Source: Enterobacter kobei (lineage in GTDB: Bacteria > Pseudomonadota > Gammaproteobacteria > Enterobacterales > Enterobacteriaceae). Taken from it: a DNA stretch of 64,000 nt. The notes beneath the pieces are model-generated. The model ran no database searches. It was not told where the DNA came from and saw only the letters and a list, made by a program, of their open reading frames with translations. Made by a program: the position numbers and the translations under genes. Location: assembly GCF_001729765.1 (NCBI RefSeq), contig NZ_CP017181.1, forward strand, positions 1,302,001-1,366,000, in the 5' to 3' direction. Below, in pieces: positions 10,545-19,338 of this stretch. Numbering within the stretch: position 1 is the first letter of the stretch; each line of letters begins with the position of its first letter.

Positions 10545-10852
10545 AATCCACCTCCGGGTGACTTTTGTTGTTGGGTTAACGGTAGGATTTATGGCGCAAA
10601 GATTTCGCAAAAATGAGGAGAGAGGGTGTAAAAAAAGTATAAAAATGGCAAAGCCCACAATTTAACTATTGGTAAGTAAATTGTTAACTTTTTTGTAACT
10701 AAATTACGGCGCGAGTGTAAATATTCACTAAATGAATGAAAATAAGTGGTCGGATGAGTAGTAAAATTACACGCAAAGCGATATTATTTTATCCAGGTCA
10801 CAGATTTTGAATTTTCCGGATGACGTTTCCGGCCAACTATAGGGGAGAAAAT
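10545..10852. other. Divergent kdpF-ybfA intergenic region
   Basis: About 308 bases separating the minus-strand kdp operon from plus-strand ybfA. It is A/T rich and holds the kdpF ribosome site, the KdpE operator and, presumably, both promoters. AGGGGAGAAAAT before 10853 is the ybfA ribosome site. I could not place -35/-10 boxes with confidence. Confidence 0.5.
10627..10643 (-). promoter_or_regulatory. KdpE operator upstream of kdpF
   Basis: On the minus strand the sequence reads TTTATACTTTTTTTACA, which is the published 17-bp E. coli KdpE site as I remember it. It lies 82 bases upstream of the kdpF start. Presence of the site argues that kdpFABC here is induced by KdpDE as in E. coli. Confidence 0.88.
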
Positions 10853-11059
10853 ATGGATCTTTATAAAGAGTTTCCGGCTCATATCGTGTTCATGCGTCGC
10901 ACTTTCGCCGTAGTGGCGGGCGTGCTGGCCCTGCCGGTGATGCTGTTCTGGAAAGATCGCGCTCGTTTTTACAGCTATCTGCACCGCGTCTGGGCGAAAA
11001 CCAGCGAGAAGCCGGTGTGGATGGATCAGGCCGAGAAAGCGACCTGCGACTTCTACTAA
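10853..11059 (+). CDS. ybfA: YbfA, small conserved protein of unknown function
   Basis: 68 aa, the same length as E. coli YbfA and very similar, e.g. [16 protein letters not shown] and [12 protein letters not shown]. One hydrophobic segment (about residues 14-30) suggests a single membrane helix with a short basic C-terminal part. The ATG at 10853 was chosen because AGGGGAG lies just upstream and the product then matches the family start; an in-frame ATG at 10820 is less likely. Its position beside kdpF is conserved with E. coli, but no function is established to my knowledge. Confidence 0.88.
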   Translation: MDLYKEFPAHIVFMRRTFAVVAGVLALPVMLFWKDRARFYSYLHRVWAKTSEKPVWMDQAEKATCDFY

Positions 11060-11106
11060 AAAAAGAAAGACTACACATAGCAATAAAAAAACCGCCAATA
11101 GCAATG

Positions 11107-11144
11107 GGTAATGCCAGTCAGTTACTTAACTGACTGGCATTACC
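11107..11144. repeat. Perfect 38-bp palindrome (18-bp arms, 2-nt centre)
   Basis: Left arm GGTAATGCCAGTCAGTTA (11107-11124), centre CT, right arm its exact reverse complement (11127-11144). It lies after ybfA, bracketed by ccgcc (11092-11096) and ggcgg (11154-11158), with T6 at 11161-11166. It may therefore serve as a terminator. The arm resembles the terminal inverted repeat of IS4 (TAATGCCGATCAGTTAAG, from memory). A remnant consisting of just two joined IS ends is therefore possible. Confidence 0.75.
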
Positions 11145-11270
11145 ACCCCCCCGGGCGGCCTTTTTTATTTCATCCCGTCTACACTTCATGGCAAAGTACA
11201 GTAAAAGCTCGCCACTTTTTCCTTTGGTGGCGTGCCCTTACGGACATAATGGATATTTGCCTGGAGTTTT

Positions 11271-12683
11271 ATGCCCACCCATCTGGTTTGGTTTCGCGCA
11301 GATCTGCGCGTACATGACAACATCGCTCTCGCGGCAGCCTGTCGTTCTGAGGATGCCAGCGTGCTGGCACTGTTCATCGCCACGCCCGAACAGTGGCAGC
11401 AGCATGATATGGCACCGCGCCAGGCAGCTTACCTCAAATCACATCTGAACGTTCTGCAACACTCGCTTGCTGAAAAAGGTATTCCGCTAATCTACAAAGA
11501 GGTCAGTGATTTTGCCGCGCAGCTTCAGATGCTGCAGGCGATCTGTCAGCAAAACGGCGTCACACACCTTTTTTATAACTATCAGTACGAGCTGAACGAA
11601 CAGCGGCGGGATCGCCAGCTGGAAAACATGCTGGACGGGGTAGTTTGTGAAGGATTTGATGACAGCGTCATGCTGGCGCCGGGCAGCGTCATGACCGGCA
11701 GTCACGAAATGTACAAAGTGTTTACGCCGTTTAAAAATGCGTTTGTTAAACGCCTGAAAGAGGCGCTGCCTGAGTGCGTGGCCGCGCCCGCTGTTCGGGG
11801 CGATGCCATAACCGATCTGCCTGAATTAACGTTTAACTATCCCCAACAGTCGTTCGACGATCTTCTGTTCCCTGCCAGTGAGAAATCGGCGATTGCGAAG
11901 CTGCGCCAGTTTTGCAAGCAGGGCGCGGGAGAGTACGACGCGCGCAGGGATTTCCCGGCGGTTGAAGGGACAAGCCGATTATCGGCCTGCTTGGCATTGG
12001 GCGTGCTCTCTCCTCGCCAGTGTCTGCATCGTCTCCTGGCCGAGCAGCCGCAGGCGCTGGACGGCGGGACGGGGTCGGTGTGGCTGAACGAACTGATCTG
12101 GCGTGAGTTCTATCGCCATCTGATGACTTATCATCCCGATCTCTGCAAGCATCGCCCGTTCATTCCCTGGACCGATAACGTAAAATGGCAGCACGACGAG
12201 GCGCGTTTACTGGCCTGGAAAAAGGGGGAAACGGGCTATCCGATTGTTGATGCCGCGATGCGCCAGTTGAATGAAACCGGGTGGATGCACAACCGTCTGC
12301 GAATGATTACCGCCAGCTTCCTGGTGAAAGATCTGCTTATCGACTGGCGTGTCGGGGAGCGTTATTTTATTTCTCAGCTGATCGATGGCGATCTGGCAGC
12401 GAATAATGGCGGATGGCAGTGGGCGGCCTCTACCGGTACCGATGCGGCTCCCTATTTCCGGATTTTCAATCCGACCACTCAGGGACAAAAATTTGATGCT
12501 AACGGCGACTTTATTCGTCGCTGGTTGCCCGCGCTCAGGCATGTTCCTGCGAAAGCGATCCACGACCCGTGGGTATGGGCGGATAAACAGGGCGTAAAGC
12601 TCGATTATCCCCGCCCGATTGTTGACCATAAACAGGCGCGCGTCGCCACGCTGGCGGCCTATGAAGCCGCCCGTAAAGCTTAA
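11271..12683 (+). CDS. phr: Deoxyribodipyrimidine photolyase
   Basis: Class I CPD photolyase, 470 aa (E. coli 472). It uses FAD and an antenna folate to split UV-induced pyrimidine dimers with light energy. The N-terminal antenna-binding domain starts HLVWFRADLRVHDN. The C-terminal FAD domain contains NELIWREFYRHL, GETGYPIVDAAMRQL, the WMHNRLRM segment and NGGWQWAASTGTDAAPYFR. In E. coli phr follows ybgA, which is absent here. It is followed after 10 nt by ybgI, so they may be cotranscribed. Confidence 0.97.
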   Translation: MPTHLVWFRADLRVHDNIALAAACRSEDASVLALFIATPEQWQQHDMAPRQAAYLKSHLNVLQHSLAEKGIPLIYKEVSDFAAQLQMLQAICQQNGVTHLFYNYQYELNEQRRDRQLENMLDGVVCEGFDDSVMLAPGSVMTGSHEMYKVFTPFKNAFVKRLKEALPECVAAPAVRGDAITDLPELTFNYPQQSFDDLLFPASEKSAIAKLRQFCKQGAGEYDARRDFPAVEGTSRLSACLALGVLSPRQCLHRLLAEQPQALDGGTGSVWLNELIWREFYRHLMTYHPDLCKHRPFIPWTDNVKWQHDEARLLAWKKGETGYPIVDAAMRQLNETGWMHNRLRMITASFLVKDLLIDWRVGERYFISQLIDGDLAANNGGWQWAASTGTDAAPYFRIFNPTTQGQKFDANGDFIRRWLPALRHVPAKAIHDPWVWADKQGVKLDYPRPIVDHKQARVATLAAYEAARKA

Positions 12684-12693
12684 GAGAGTGATG

Positions 12694-13437
12694 ATGAAAA
12701 ACAGCGAACTGGAAAGCCTGATTAACGAAAAACTCAATACCGCCGCCTTCAGCGATTACGGTCCGAATGGGCTGCAGGTGGAAGGCCGTGAGACAGTGCA
12801 AAAAATCATCACCGGTGTGACGGCAAGCCAGGCATTGCTGGATGAAGCGGTGCGTCAGGAGGCCGATGCGATCATTGTTCACCACGGTTATTTCTGGAAA
12901 AACGAATCACCGATTATTCGCGGTATGAAGCGCAACCGCCTGAAAACGTTGTTGGCCAATGACATCAACCTGTACGGCTACCACCTGCCGCTGGATGCAC
13001 ACCCGGAACTGGGGAATAACGTCCAGCTGGCGCAGCTGTTGGGGATCACTGTGATGGGCGAAATCGAGCCACTGGTCCCGTGGGGAGAGCTGTCGATGCC
13101 GGTTCCGGGTCTGGAGCTGGCCTCGTGGATCGAAGCACGTCTCGGGCGTCGTCCGCTGTGGTGTGGCGACACGGGGCCGGATACCGTTAAGCGCGTTGCC
13201 TGGTGTACCGGCGGCGGTCAGGGCTTTATCGACAGCGCCGCGCGTTTTGGTGTTGATGCGTTTATTACCGGTGAAGTCTCTGAGCAGACGGTTCACTCAG
13301 CCCGTGAACAGGGGCTGCATTTTTACGCGGCAGGCCACCATGCTACCGAGCGTGGCGGTATCCGCGCCCTCAGCGAATGGCTGACGGAAAATACCTATCT
13401 GGATGTGACCTTTATTGATATCCCTAATCCCGCCTGA
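12694..13437 (+). CDS. ybgI: YbgI, NIF3/DUF34-family metal-binding protein
   Basis: 247 aa, the E. coli length, from ATG 12694 (an ATG directly before it at 12691 is also possible; the product begins [15 protein letters not shown]). The family forms a hexameric ring with a two-metal site. Visible ligand motifs are VHHGYFWK (about residues 62-69), DAHPELGNN, and HHATERGG near the C-terminus. Its biochemical role is unsettled: it is often named a GTP cyclohydrolase 1 type 2 homologue or a metal-insertion/NAD-repair protein. It precedes the pxp genes, as in E. coli. Confidence 0.93.
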   Translation: MKNSELESLINEKLNTAAFSDYGPNGLQVEGRETVQKIITGVTASQALLDEAVRQEADAIIVHHGYFWKNESPIIRGMKRNRLKTLLANDINLYGYHLPLDAHPELGNNVQLAQLLGITVMGEIEPLVPWGELSMPVPGLELASWIEARLGRRPLWCGDTGPDTVKRVAWCTGGGQGFIDSAARFGVDAFITGEVSEQTVHSAREQGLHFYAAGHHATERGGIRALSEWLTENTYLDVTFIDIPNPA

Positions 13438-13451
13438 TGAGAGGTGCCCGA

Positions 13452-14107
13452 GTGCAGAGAGCGCGTTGTTATCTTCTGGGTGAAAGCGCAGTTGTACTGG
13501 AACTTGAACCGCCGGTCACGCTTGCCACGCAAAAGCGTATCTGGCGGCTGACACAGCGTCTGGTTGACATCCCGGAAGTGGTAGAAACCATTCCTGGCAT
13601 GAATAACATTACCGTCGTGCTGCGCAACCCGCAGACAAAGGCGCTGGATGCTATTGAACGTCTTCAGCGCTGGTGGGAAGAGAGCGAAGCGCTGGAGCCG
13701 GAATCGAGAATGATTGAAATCCCGGTCGTCTATGGCGGCACGGGTGGGCCGGATCTTGGCGTGGTGGCGGATCACTGCGGATTAACGGAGAAGCAGGTAG
13801 TTGAGCTGCACAGTTCGGTGGATTACGTGGTCTGGTTTCTCGGGTTTCAACCCGGCTTTCCGTATCTTGGCGGATTATCCCCCAGCTGCATACGCCGCGC
13901 CGGGCCGAGCCACGCCTGAGCGTTCCCGCGGGAACGGTGGCGATTGGCGGCGAACAAACCGGAATTTATCCGCTCACCTCACCGGGCGGCTGGCAGCTTA
14001 TTGGGCACACCGCCATGCCATTATTTGAACCGGGGCAGGAGGCACCCATTCTCCTTCGTCCTGGCGATACCCTTCGCTTTATCCCGCTGAAGGAGGGGGT
14101 ATGTTAA
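13452..14107 (+). pseudogene. pxpB: PxpB, 5-oxoprolinase subunit B, frameshifted in a C-run
   Basis: KipI-type subunit of the 5-oxoprolinase PxpABC, which opens 5-oxoproline to glutamate using ATP. The first frame, from GTG 13452 ([18 protein letters not shown] 13437 is an alternative), runs to [14 protein letters not shown] and then hits a stop at 13917-13919. The expected C-terminus ([11 protein letters not shown], then [14 protein letters not shown] to LKEGVC) continues in the next frame and stops at 14105-14107. Adding one C to the C5 run at 13879-13883 restores a 218-aa protein, the E. coli length as I recall it. The 3' part overlaps pxpC by 7 nt as in an intact operon. Either a recent mutation or a base-calling error. 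Confidence 0.9.
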
Positions 14108-15033
14108 CGTTACTTCGCGCAGGGCTTTATACCTCGGTACAGGATGCCGGCCGCTTTGGCCTGCGCCAGTCTGGCGTGAGCTACTGCGGTGCGCTTGATC
14201 GTCCTTCGCTGGAGATTGCCAACCTGCTGGTGGGTAACGCAGGCAGCACGGCGGCGTTAGAAATTACGCTGGGTCAGTGCGTGATTGAGTTCGGTCAGGA
14301 AACCTGGTTTGCGTTAACCGGCGCAGGTTGTGACGCCACGCTGGACGGCAAAGCGGTGTGGACCGGCTGGCGTTTGCGGGCGAAAGCCGGGCAACGTCTG
14401 ACGCTGAAACGGCCTTTGCATGGCGTGCGCAGTTACCTTGCGGTAGCGGGGGGCATTGACGTGCCGGAGGTGCTGGGATCAGCCAGTACCGATCAGAAAG
14501 CGGGCATAGGCGGGCATGAGGGACGTTCGCTGCGCGATGGCGATCGTCTGGCGATTAAGCCGTCAACACGCGATTTCTCGACGACGCAGGGCGTAAAACA
14601 GTTGCTGTGGGGGAACGTGATCCGCGCCTTACCGGGGCCGGAATATCAGGAGTTCGATGACGCTTCTAAAGAGTCTTTCTGGCGTTCGCCGTGGAAGATT
14701 AGCCCGCAGAGTAACCGCATGGGCTACCGCCTGCAGGGGCAGCCGCTGACCCGCACAACCGACCGGGAGTTGCTCTCCCACGGCTTATTGCCTGGCGTCA
14801 TTCAGGTTCCGGGCAATGGTCAACCCATTGTGCTGATGAACGATGCGCAGACGACGGGCGGCTATCCGCGCATTGCCTGCATTATTGACGCGGATCGCTA
14901 CCATCTGGCGCAAATTCCCCTCGGTCAGCCGATCCATTTCGTGCAATGTTCGCTGGAGGAAGCGCTGAAAGCGCGACAGGATCAGCAGCGTTATCTCGAA
15001 CAGCTGGCGTGGAGGCTTGATGGTAAAGATTGA
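14101..15033 (+). CDS. pxpC: PxpC, 5-oxoprolinase subunit C
   Basis: 310 aa, matching E. coli YbgK/PxpC. KipA/biotin-dependent carboxylase-like fold, starting [20 protein letters not shown] with conserved [10 protein letters not shown] and [28 protein letters not shown]. With PxpB it supplies the ATP-dependent activation step, while PxpA carries the hydrolase fold. It overlaps pxpB by 7 nt and pxpA by 14 nt. Confidence 0.95.
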   Translation: MLTLLRAGLYTSVQDAGRFGLRQSGVSYCGALDRPSLEIANLLVGNAGSTAALEITLGQCVIEFGQETWFALTGAGCDATLDGKAVWTGWRLRAKAGQRLTLKRPLHGVRSYLAVAGGIDVPEVLGSASTDQKAGIGGHEGRSLRDGDRLAIKPSTRDFSTTQGVKQLLWGNVIRALPGPEYQEFDDASKESFWRSPWKISPQSNRMGYRLQGQPLTRTTDRELLSHGLLPGVIQVPGNGQPIVLMNDAQTTGGYPRIACIIDADRYHLAQIPLGQPIHFVQCSLEEALKARQDQQRYLEQLAWRLDGKD

Positions 15034-15760
15034 TTTAAATGCCGATCTGGGGGAGGGGAGCCGCGCCGACGCAGAGCTGATGACGCTGGTCTCTTCGGTT
15101 AACATCGCCTGCGGCTTTCACGCGGGTGATGCGCAAACCATGCTGGAGAGCGTGCGCAATGCCATTAAAAACGGCGTGGCGATAGGCGCTCACCCGAGCT
15201 TTCCCGACCGGGAGAACTTTGGCCGTACGGCGATGGACCTGCCGCCGGAGACCGTCTACGCTCAGATGCTTTACCAGATTGGTGCGCTGGAGGCGATAGT
15301 GCGCGCTGAGAAGGGCGTACTGCGCCACGTGAAGCCGCACGGCATGCTTTACAATCAGGCGGCGAAAGATCCTGCTCTGGCGGACGCCATTGCCCGCGCG
15401 GTGCGGGATTGTGACTCTCAGCTGATTCTGGTGGGCCTGGCGGGCAGCGAGTTGATCCGCGCCGGGCAGCGCCTGGGGTTAACCATCCGCCAGGAAGTGT
15501 TTGCCGACCGGGGATATCAGCCTGATGGCAGCCTGGTGCCGCGAACGCAGGCCGGGGCGCTCATTACCGACGAAGGTAAAGCGCTCGCGCAGACGCTGGA
15601 GATGGTGCGCGCCGGGCGTGTCATTGCTGTGGATGGTACATCGGCAAACGTTCAGGCCGATACGGTATGCTTACATGGCGACGGCGAGCATGCGCTCCAG
15701 TTTGCGCTACGCCTGCGGGCAGCGTTCTCTGATGAGGGTATTCTTGTCAGCGCAGAATAA
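15020..15760 (+). CDS. pxpA: PxpA, 5-oxoprolinase subunit A (LamB/YcsF family)
   Basis: 246 aa (E. coli 244). The N-terminus [11 protein letters not shown] and the motifs [24 protein letters not shown] and [13 protein letters not shown] are typical of the LamB/YcsF family. ATG 15020 is preferred because GGAGG lies 4 nt upstream; a TTG at 15017 is too close to it. Starts inside pxpC. Probably the catalytic hydrolase part of the complex that disposes of 5-oxoproline, a damage product of glutamine and glutamate. Confidence 0.95.
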   Translation: MVKIDLNADLGEGSRADAELMTLVSSVNIACGFHAGDAQTMLESVRNAIKNGVAIGAHPSFPDRENFGRTAMDLPPETVYAQMLYQIGALEAIVRAEKGVLRHVKPHGMLYNQAAKDPALADAIARAVRDCDSQLILVGLAGSELIRAGQRLGLTIRQEVFADRGYQPDGSLVPRTQAGALITDEGKALAQTLEMVRAGRVIAVDGTSANVQADTVCLHGDGEHALQFALRLRAAFSDEGILVSAE

Positions 15761-15778
15761 TCATTTAAGGACACTAAC

Positions 15779-16570
15779 ATACCAGAAGGTCCGGAGATCC
15801 GCCGCGCGGCGGATAGCCTGGAAGTGGCGATAAAGGGCAAACCGCTGACGGATGTCTGGTTTGCCTTTTCGCAACTCAAACCGTTTGAATCACAGCTGCT
15901 GGGGCAGACGGTGACCCATATTGAAACGCGCGGGAAAGCCTTACTCACGCACTTTTCCCATAATCTGACGTTATATAGCCATAACCAGCTTTACGGCGTC
16001 TGGCGCGTGGTTAACGCGGATGAACAGCCGCAAACCACCCGTGTGCTGCGGGTCAGGCTGCAAACGGCGGATAAAGCCATCCTGCTTTACAGCGCGTCGG
16101 ATATCGAAATGTTAACGCCTGAGCAGTTGCTCGTTCATCCGTTCTTGCTGCGCGTTGGGCCGGATGTGCTGGATATGCGCCTGACGGCGGGCGATGTGAA
16201 AGCCCGTTTGCTGTCACCCAAATTTCGCAATCGGCAGTTTTCCGGTCTTTTTCTCGACCAGGCCTTTCTGGCCGGGCTCGGCAACTACCTGCGGGTGGAA
16301 ATCCTTTGGGAAGCCGGGCTGGCGCCGCAGCATAAAGCCTCGCAGCTCAGCGATGAACAGCTGGAAGCGCTGTCCCATGCGCTGCTGGACATACCGCGTT
16401 TATCCTACACGACGCGCGGCGTGGTAGATGAGAACAGGCATCACGGGGCGCTGTTCCGGTTTAAGGTGTTTCATCGGGCGGGAAAAAAGTGCGAGCGATG
16501 TGGCGGGATTATCGACAGGATTATGCTCTCTTCGAGACCTTTTTACTGGTGCCCGCACTGCCAGAAATAA
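15779..16570 (+). CDS. nei: Endonuclease VIII (Nei) with an ATA where the start should be
   Basis: DNA glycosylase/AP lyase that removes oxidised pyrimidines. Homology extends to the very N-terminus: [11 protein letters not shown] is encoded from 15782. The proline that becomes residue 1 after Met removal is the catalytic nucleophile, with E next to it. The codon before it is ATA (15779-15781), not ATG. From ATA the protein is 263 aa, the E. coli length, and TAAGGA sits at the right distance. No in-frame standard start exists between the pxpA stop and this point. The next ATG (15824) would delete the active site. The C-terminal zinc finger CERC...CPHC is intact. Confidence 0.92.
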   Translation: MPEGPEIRRAADSLEVAIKGKPLTDVWFAFSQLKPFESQLLGQTVTHIETRGKALLTHFSHNLTLYSHNQLYGVWRVVNADEQPQTTRVLRVRLQTADKAILLYSASDIEMLTPEQLLVHPFLLRVGPDVLDMRLTAGDVKARLLSPKFRNRQFSGLFLDQAFLAGLGNYLRVEILWEAGLAPQHKASQLSDEQLEALSHALLDIPRLSYTTRGVVDENRHHGALFRFKVFHRAGKKCERCGGIIDRIMLSSRPFYWCPHCQK

Positions 16571-16578
16571 AAGTAAAA

Positions 16579-16603
16579 CGGTAACCCAAGGGTTACCGTT
16601 TTT
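16579..16603. terminator. Bidirectional terminator between nei and gltA
   Basis: Stem CGGTAACCC/GGGTTACCG with a 2-nt centre, followed by T5 on the plus strand and by T4 on the minus strand. It serves nei and may act as a back-up for gltA. Confidence 0.85.
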
Positions 16604-16610
16604 AAGGTTT

Positions 16611-16647
16611 TCACCCTCTCCCTGTGGGAGAGGGCTGGGGTGAGGGC
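16611..16647. repeat. Dispersed enterobacterial hairpin repeat (CCCTCTCCC/GGGAGAGGG)
   Basis: Inner stem ccctctccc (16614-16622) and gggagaggg (16626-16634), with outer tcacc/ggtga complementarity. From memory this hairpin recurs in intergenic regions of many enterobacterial and other gammaproteobacterial genomes. Only one copy is seen in this window. Confidence 0.6.
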
Positions 16648-16669
16648 ATCATGCCGCACCCAACGTCTG

Positions 16670-17953
16670 TTAGCGCTTAATATCAGACTTAAAATCACGC
16701 TGCTCGTAGCCGGTATACAGCTGACGAGGACGGGCGATTTTCATGCCTTCGCTGTGCATTTCGTTCCAGTGCGCAATCCAGCCTACGGTACGGGCCATGG
16801 CGAAGATTACGGTGAACATGGAAGACGGAATACCCATCGCTTTCAGAATGATACCGGAGTAGAAGTCGACGTTCGGGTAGAGTTTCTTCTCGATGAAGTA
16901 CGGGTCGTTCAGCGCGATGTGTTCCAGCTCCATCGCCACTTCCAGCAGATCATCTTTGGTACCCAGTTCTTTCAGCACTTCGTGGCAGGTTTCACGCATC
17001 ACGGTGGCGCGTGGGTCATAGTTTTTGTAAACACGGTGACCGAAGCCCATCAGGCGGAAGGAGTCATTCTTGTCTTTCGCGCGACGCACGAATTCAGGAA
17101 TGTGCTCAACGGTGCTGATCTCTTCCAGCATCTTCAGTGCCGCTTCGTTCGCACCGCCGTGCGCCGGTCCCCACAGGGAGGCGATGCCCGCAGCGATACA
17201 GGCGAACGGGTTCGCGCCTGAAGAACCCGCGGTACGGACGGTAGAGGTGGAAGCATTCTGTTCGTGGTCAGCGTGCAGGATCAGGATACGGTCCATTGCG
17301 CGTTCCAGCACCGGGTTCACTTCGTACTCTTCGCACGGCGTGGAGAACATCATGCGCAGGAAGTTACCGGCGTAGGAGAGGTCGTTACGTGGATACACAA
17401 ACGGCTGGCCGATGGAGTATTTGTAACACATCGCCGCCATGGTAGGCATTTTGGACAGCAGACGGAACGCCGCGATATCACGGTGACGCGGGTTATTCAC
17501 GTCAAGGGAGTCGTGGTAGAACGCCGCCAGCGCACCGGTAATCCCACACATCACCGCCATCGGGTGAGAGTCACGACGGAACGCATGGAACAGACGGGTA
17601 ATCTGCTCATGGATCATGGTGTGACGGGTGACGGTGGTTTTGAATTCATCGTACTGCGCCTGCGTTGGCTTTTCGCCGTTCAGCAGGATGTAGCACACTT
17701 CCAGATAGTTGGATTCGGTGGCTAACTGATCGATGGGGAAGCCGCGATGGAGCAGGATACCTTCGTCACCGTCAATGTAGGTGATTTTGGATTCGCAAGA
17801 TGCGGTAGAGGTAAATCCAGGGTCAAAGGTAAATACTCCTTTGGAACCCAGCGTACGGATATCAATAACATCCTGACCGAGCGTGCCTTTTAGCACATCC
17901 AGTTCAATAGCATCACCACCGTTGAGGGTGAGTTTTGCCTTTGTATCAGCCAT
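16670..17953 (-). CDS. gltA: Type II citrate synthase
   Basis: Condenses acetyl-CoA and oxaloacetate to citrate, the entry step of the TCA cycle. 427 aa, the hexameric NADH-sensitive type of Gram-negative bacteria. Catalytic motifs are [10 protein letters not shown] (substrate histidine near 264), [15 protein letters not shown] (histidine near 305) and the aspartate of the NVDFYSG region near 362. Divergent from sdhCDAB across a 654-bp regulatory region, as in E. coli. Confidence 0.98.
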   Translation of the reverse strand: MADTKAKLTLNGGDAIELDVLKGTLGQDVIDIRTLGSKGVFTFDPGFTSTASCESKITYIDGDEGILLHRGFPIDQLATESNYLEVCYILLNGEKPTQAQYDEFKTTVTRHTMIHEQITRLFHAFRRDSHPMAVMCGITGALAAFYHDSLDVNNPRHRDIAAFRLLSKMPTMAAMCYKYSIGQPFVYPRNDLSYAGNFLRMMFSTPCEEYEVNPVLERAMDRILILHADHEQNASTSTVRTAGSSGANPFACIAAGIASLWGPAHGGANEAALKMLEEISTVEHIPEFVRRAKDKNDSFRLMGFGHRVYKNYDPRATVMRETCHEVLKELGTKDDLLEVAMELEHIALNDPYFIEKKLYPNVDFYSGIILKAMGIPSSMFTVIFAMARTVGWIAHWNEMHSEGMKIARPRQLYTGYEQRDFKSDIKR

Positions 17954-18350
17954 TTACGGTCTCCTTAGCGCCTTATGCTTAAGACTGCGCTTTACCGGAT
18001 TTGCTTTCAGCTGTTAATCACCGTTACCAGATTGTTATTTGGCTTACCGCTCAGCTCACGAGGACAAACCAGGGTACAGAGCTATGGCGCCTTGCAGGTA
18101 AACGAATGAAATATCAGTGAAACAACAGCAAATCAGCGTTTTTGCAGTCCGAATTATTCAAACCTGTATATCACTAATAACTGTCCTGATAACTTCGGTC
18201 AATACCATCACACTGTTACATAACTATTTGTCAGGTGAAAGAGAGACCTCATAACTTTTGCGCATTATATGCCTTTTCTGATGACGTTTGTAACAATATT
18301 GTTTAACATTTGTCAAATCAGATGATTAAAAATTAAAAAGATGTTGTTAT

Positions 18351-18366
18351 CGTGACCCTGATCACT
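18351..18366. promoter_or_regulatory. CRP-like site upstream of sdhC
   Basis: CGTGA-N6-TCACT, which keeps the GTGA and TCAC core half-sites of the CRP consensus. The centre is about 80 bp upstream of the predicted sdhC transcription start, a plausible activating distance. Confidence 0.55.
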
Positions 18367-18403
18367 GTTCCAGAGAAAACCCGACAAACTGTATGTAGGT
18401 TAA

Positions 18404-18432
18404 TTGTAATGATTTTGTGAACGGCCTATACT
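18404..18432 (+). promoter_or_regulatory. sdhC promoter (-35 TTGTAA, -10 TATACT)
   Basis: TTGTAA at 18404-18409 and TATACT at 18427-18432 with an ideal 17-bp spacer. The stretch resembles the known E. coli sdhC promoter as I remember it. Confidence 0.75.
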
Positions 18433-18607
18433 GCCGCCAGGTCTCCGGAACACCCTGCAATCCCGAGCCACCCAGCGTTGTAATGTGTCGTTGAAGCATC
18501 TGGAAGCATTGTTTTGCATGACGCGCAGTTATAGAAAAGGAACGCTGCTTGACCCGCATCGCAGTCCGGAGGAAGGAAACAATAAGAACAGCATGTGGGC
18601 GTTATTC

Positions 18608-18997
18608 ATGATAAGAAATGTGAAAAAACAAAGACCTGTCAATCTGGATCTGAAAACGATCCGGTTCCCCGTAACAGCAATAGCGTCCATTCTGCACCGT
18701 GTTTCAGGTGTAATTACGTTTGTGGCGGTCGGCATTCTGCTGTGGTTACTGGGTACCAGCCTCTCCTCCCCTGAAGGATTCCTCCAGGCCTCTGCCATCA
18801 TGAACAGCTTCTTCGTGAAATTCATCATGTGGGGCATTCTGACCGCGCTGGCGTACCACGTCGTCGTGGGTGTTCGTCATATGCTGATGGACTTTGGCTA
18901 CCTGGAAGAGACGTTCGAAGCCGGGAAACGCTCCGCTAACATTTCATTTGTGATTACTGTCGTGCTTTCACTTCTCGCAGGAGTTCTCGTATGGTAA
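18608..18997 (+). CDS. sdhC: Succinate dehydrogenase cytochrome b556 subunit
   Basis: 129-aa membrane subunit with three helices that, with SdhD, anchors complex II and binds haem b and ubiquinone. [12 protein letters not shown] carries the quinone-site serine and arginine (about residues 27-31), and [14 protein letters not shown] carries the haem histidine near 84. ATG 18608 gives the E. coli length; an in-frame ATG at 18593 would add five residues (MWALF). Overlaps sdhD by 7 nt. Confidence 0.97.
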   Translation: MIRNVKKQRPVNLDLKTIRFPVTAIASILHRVSGVITFVAVGILLWLLGTSLSSPEGFLQASAIMNSFFVKFIMWGILTALAYHVVVGVRHMLMDFGYLEETFEAGKRSANISFVITVVLSLLAGVLVW

Positions 18998-19338
18998 GCA
19001 ACGCCTCCGCATTAGGACGCAACGGCGTACATGACTTCATTCTTGTCCGTGCTACCGCCATCGTTCTCACCCTTTACATCATCTATATGATTGGTTTCTT
19101 CGCGACCAGCGGTACGCTGACGTGGGAAATCTGGAGTGGGTTCTTCGGATCCGCCTTCACCAAAGTGTTCACCCTGCTGGCGCTGTTCTCCATCCTTATT
19201 CATGCGTGGATTGGTATGTGGCAGGTGTTGACCGATTACGTTAAACCGCTGGCGATTCGCCTTCCTCTGCAGCTGGCCATTGTCGTTGCACTGGTGGTTT
19301 ACGTTATTTATGGATTCGTTGTGGTGTGGGGTGTGTAA
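18991..19338 (+). CDS. sdhD: Succinate dehydrogenase membrane anchor SdhD
   Basis: 115 aa with three membrane helices. [20 protein letters not shown] contains the haem-side histidine (about 71) and the quinone-site D/Y pair (about 82-83). It starts inside sdhC, and its last base overlaps the sdhA ATG. Confidence 0.97.
   Translation: MVSNASALGRNGVHDFILVRATAIVLTLYIIYMIGFFATSGTLTWEIWSGFFGSAFTKVFTLLALFSILIHAWIGMWQVLTDYVKPLAIRLPLQLAIVVALVVYVIYGFVVVWGV

Larger units (their letters stand above)
17954..18607. other. Divergent gltA-sdhC control region
   Basis: 654 bases without a convincing gene. It holds a likely sdhC promoter at 18404-18432, a CRP-like site at 18351-18366, long A/T-rich stretches (about 18150-18350) where gltA promoters and ArcA sites would be expected, and a roughly 170-nt sdhC leader with GGAGGAAGG at about 18568. 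The short ORFs inside have no recognisable similarity. Confidence 0.6.

Noticed and set aside
10455..10658. 67-residue version of KdpF
   Set aside because: The upstream part overlaps the promoter and KdpE operator; the GTG start behind GGAGG gives the known 29-residue protein.
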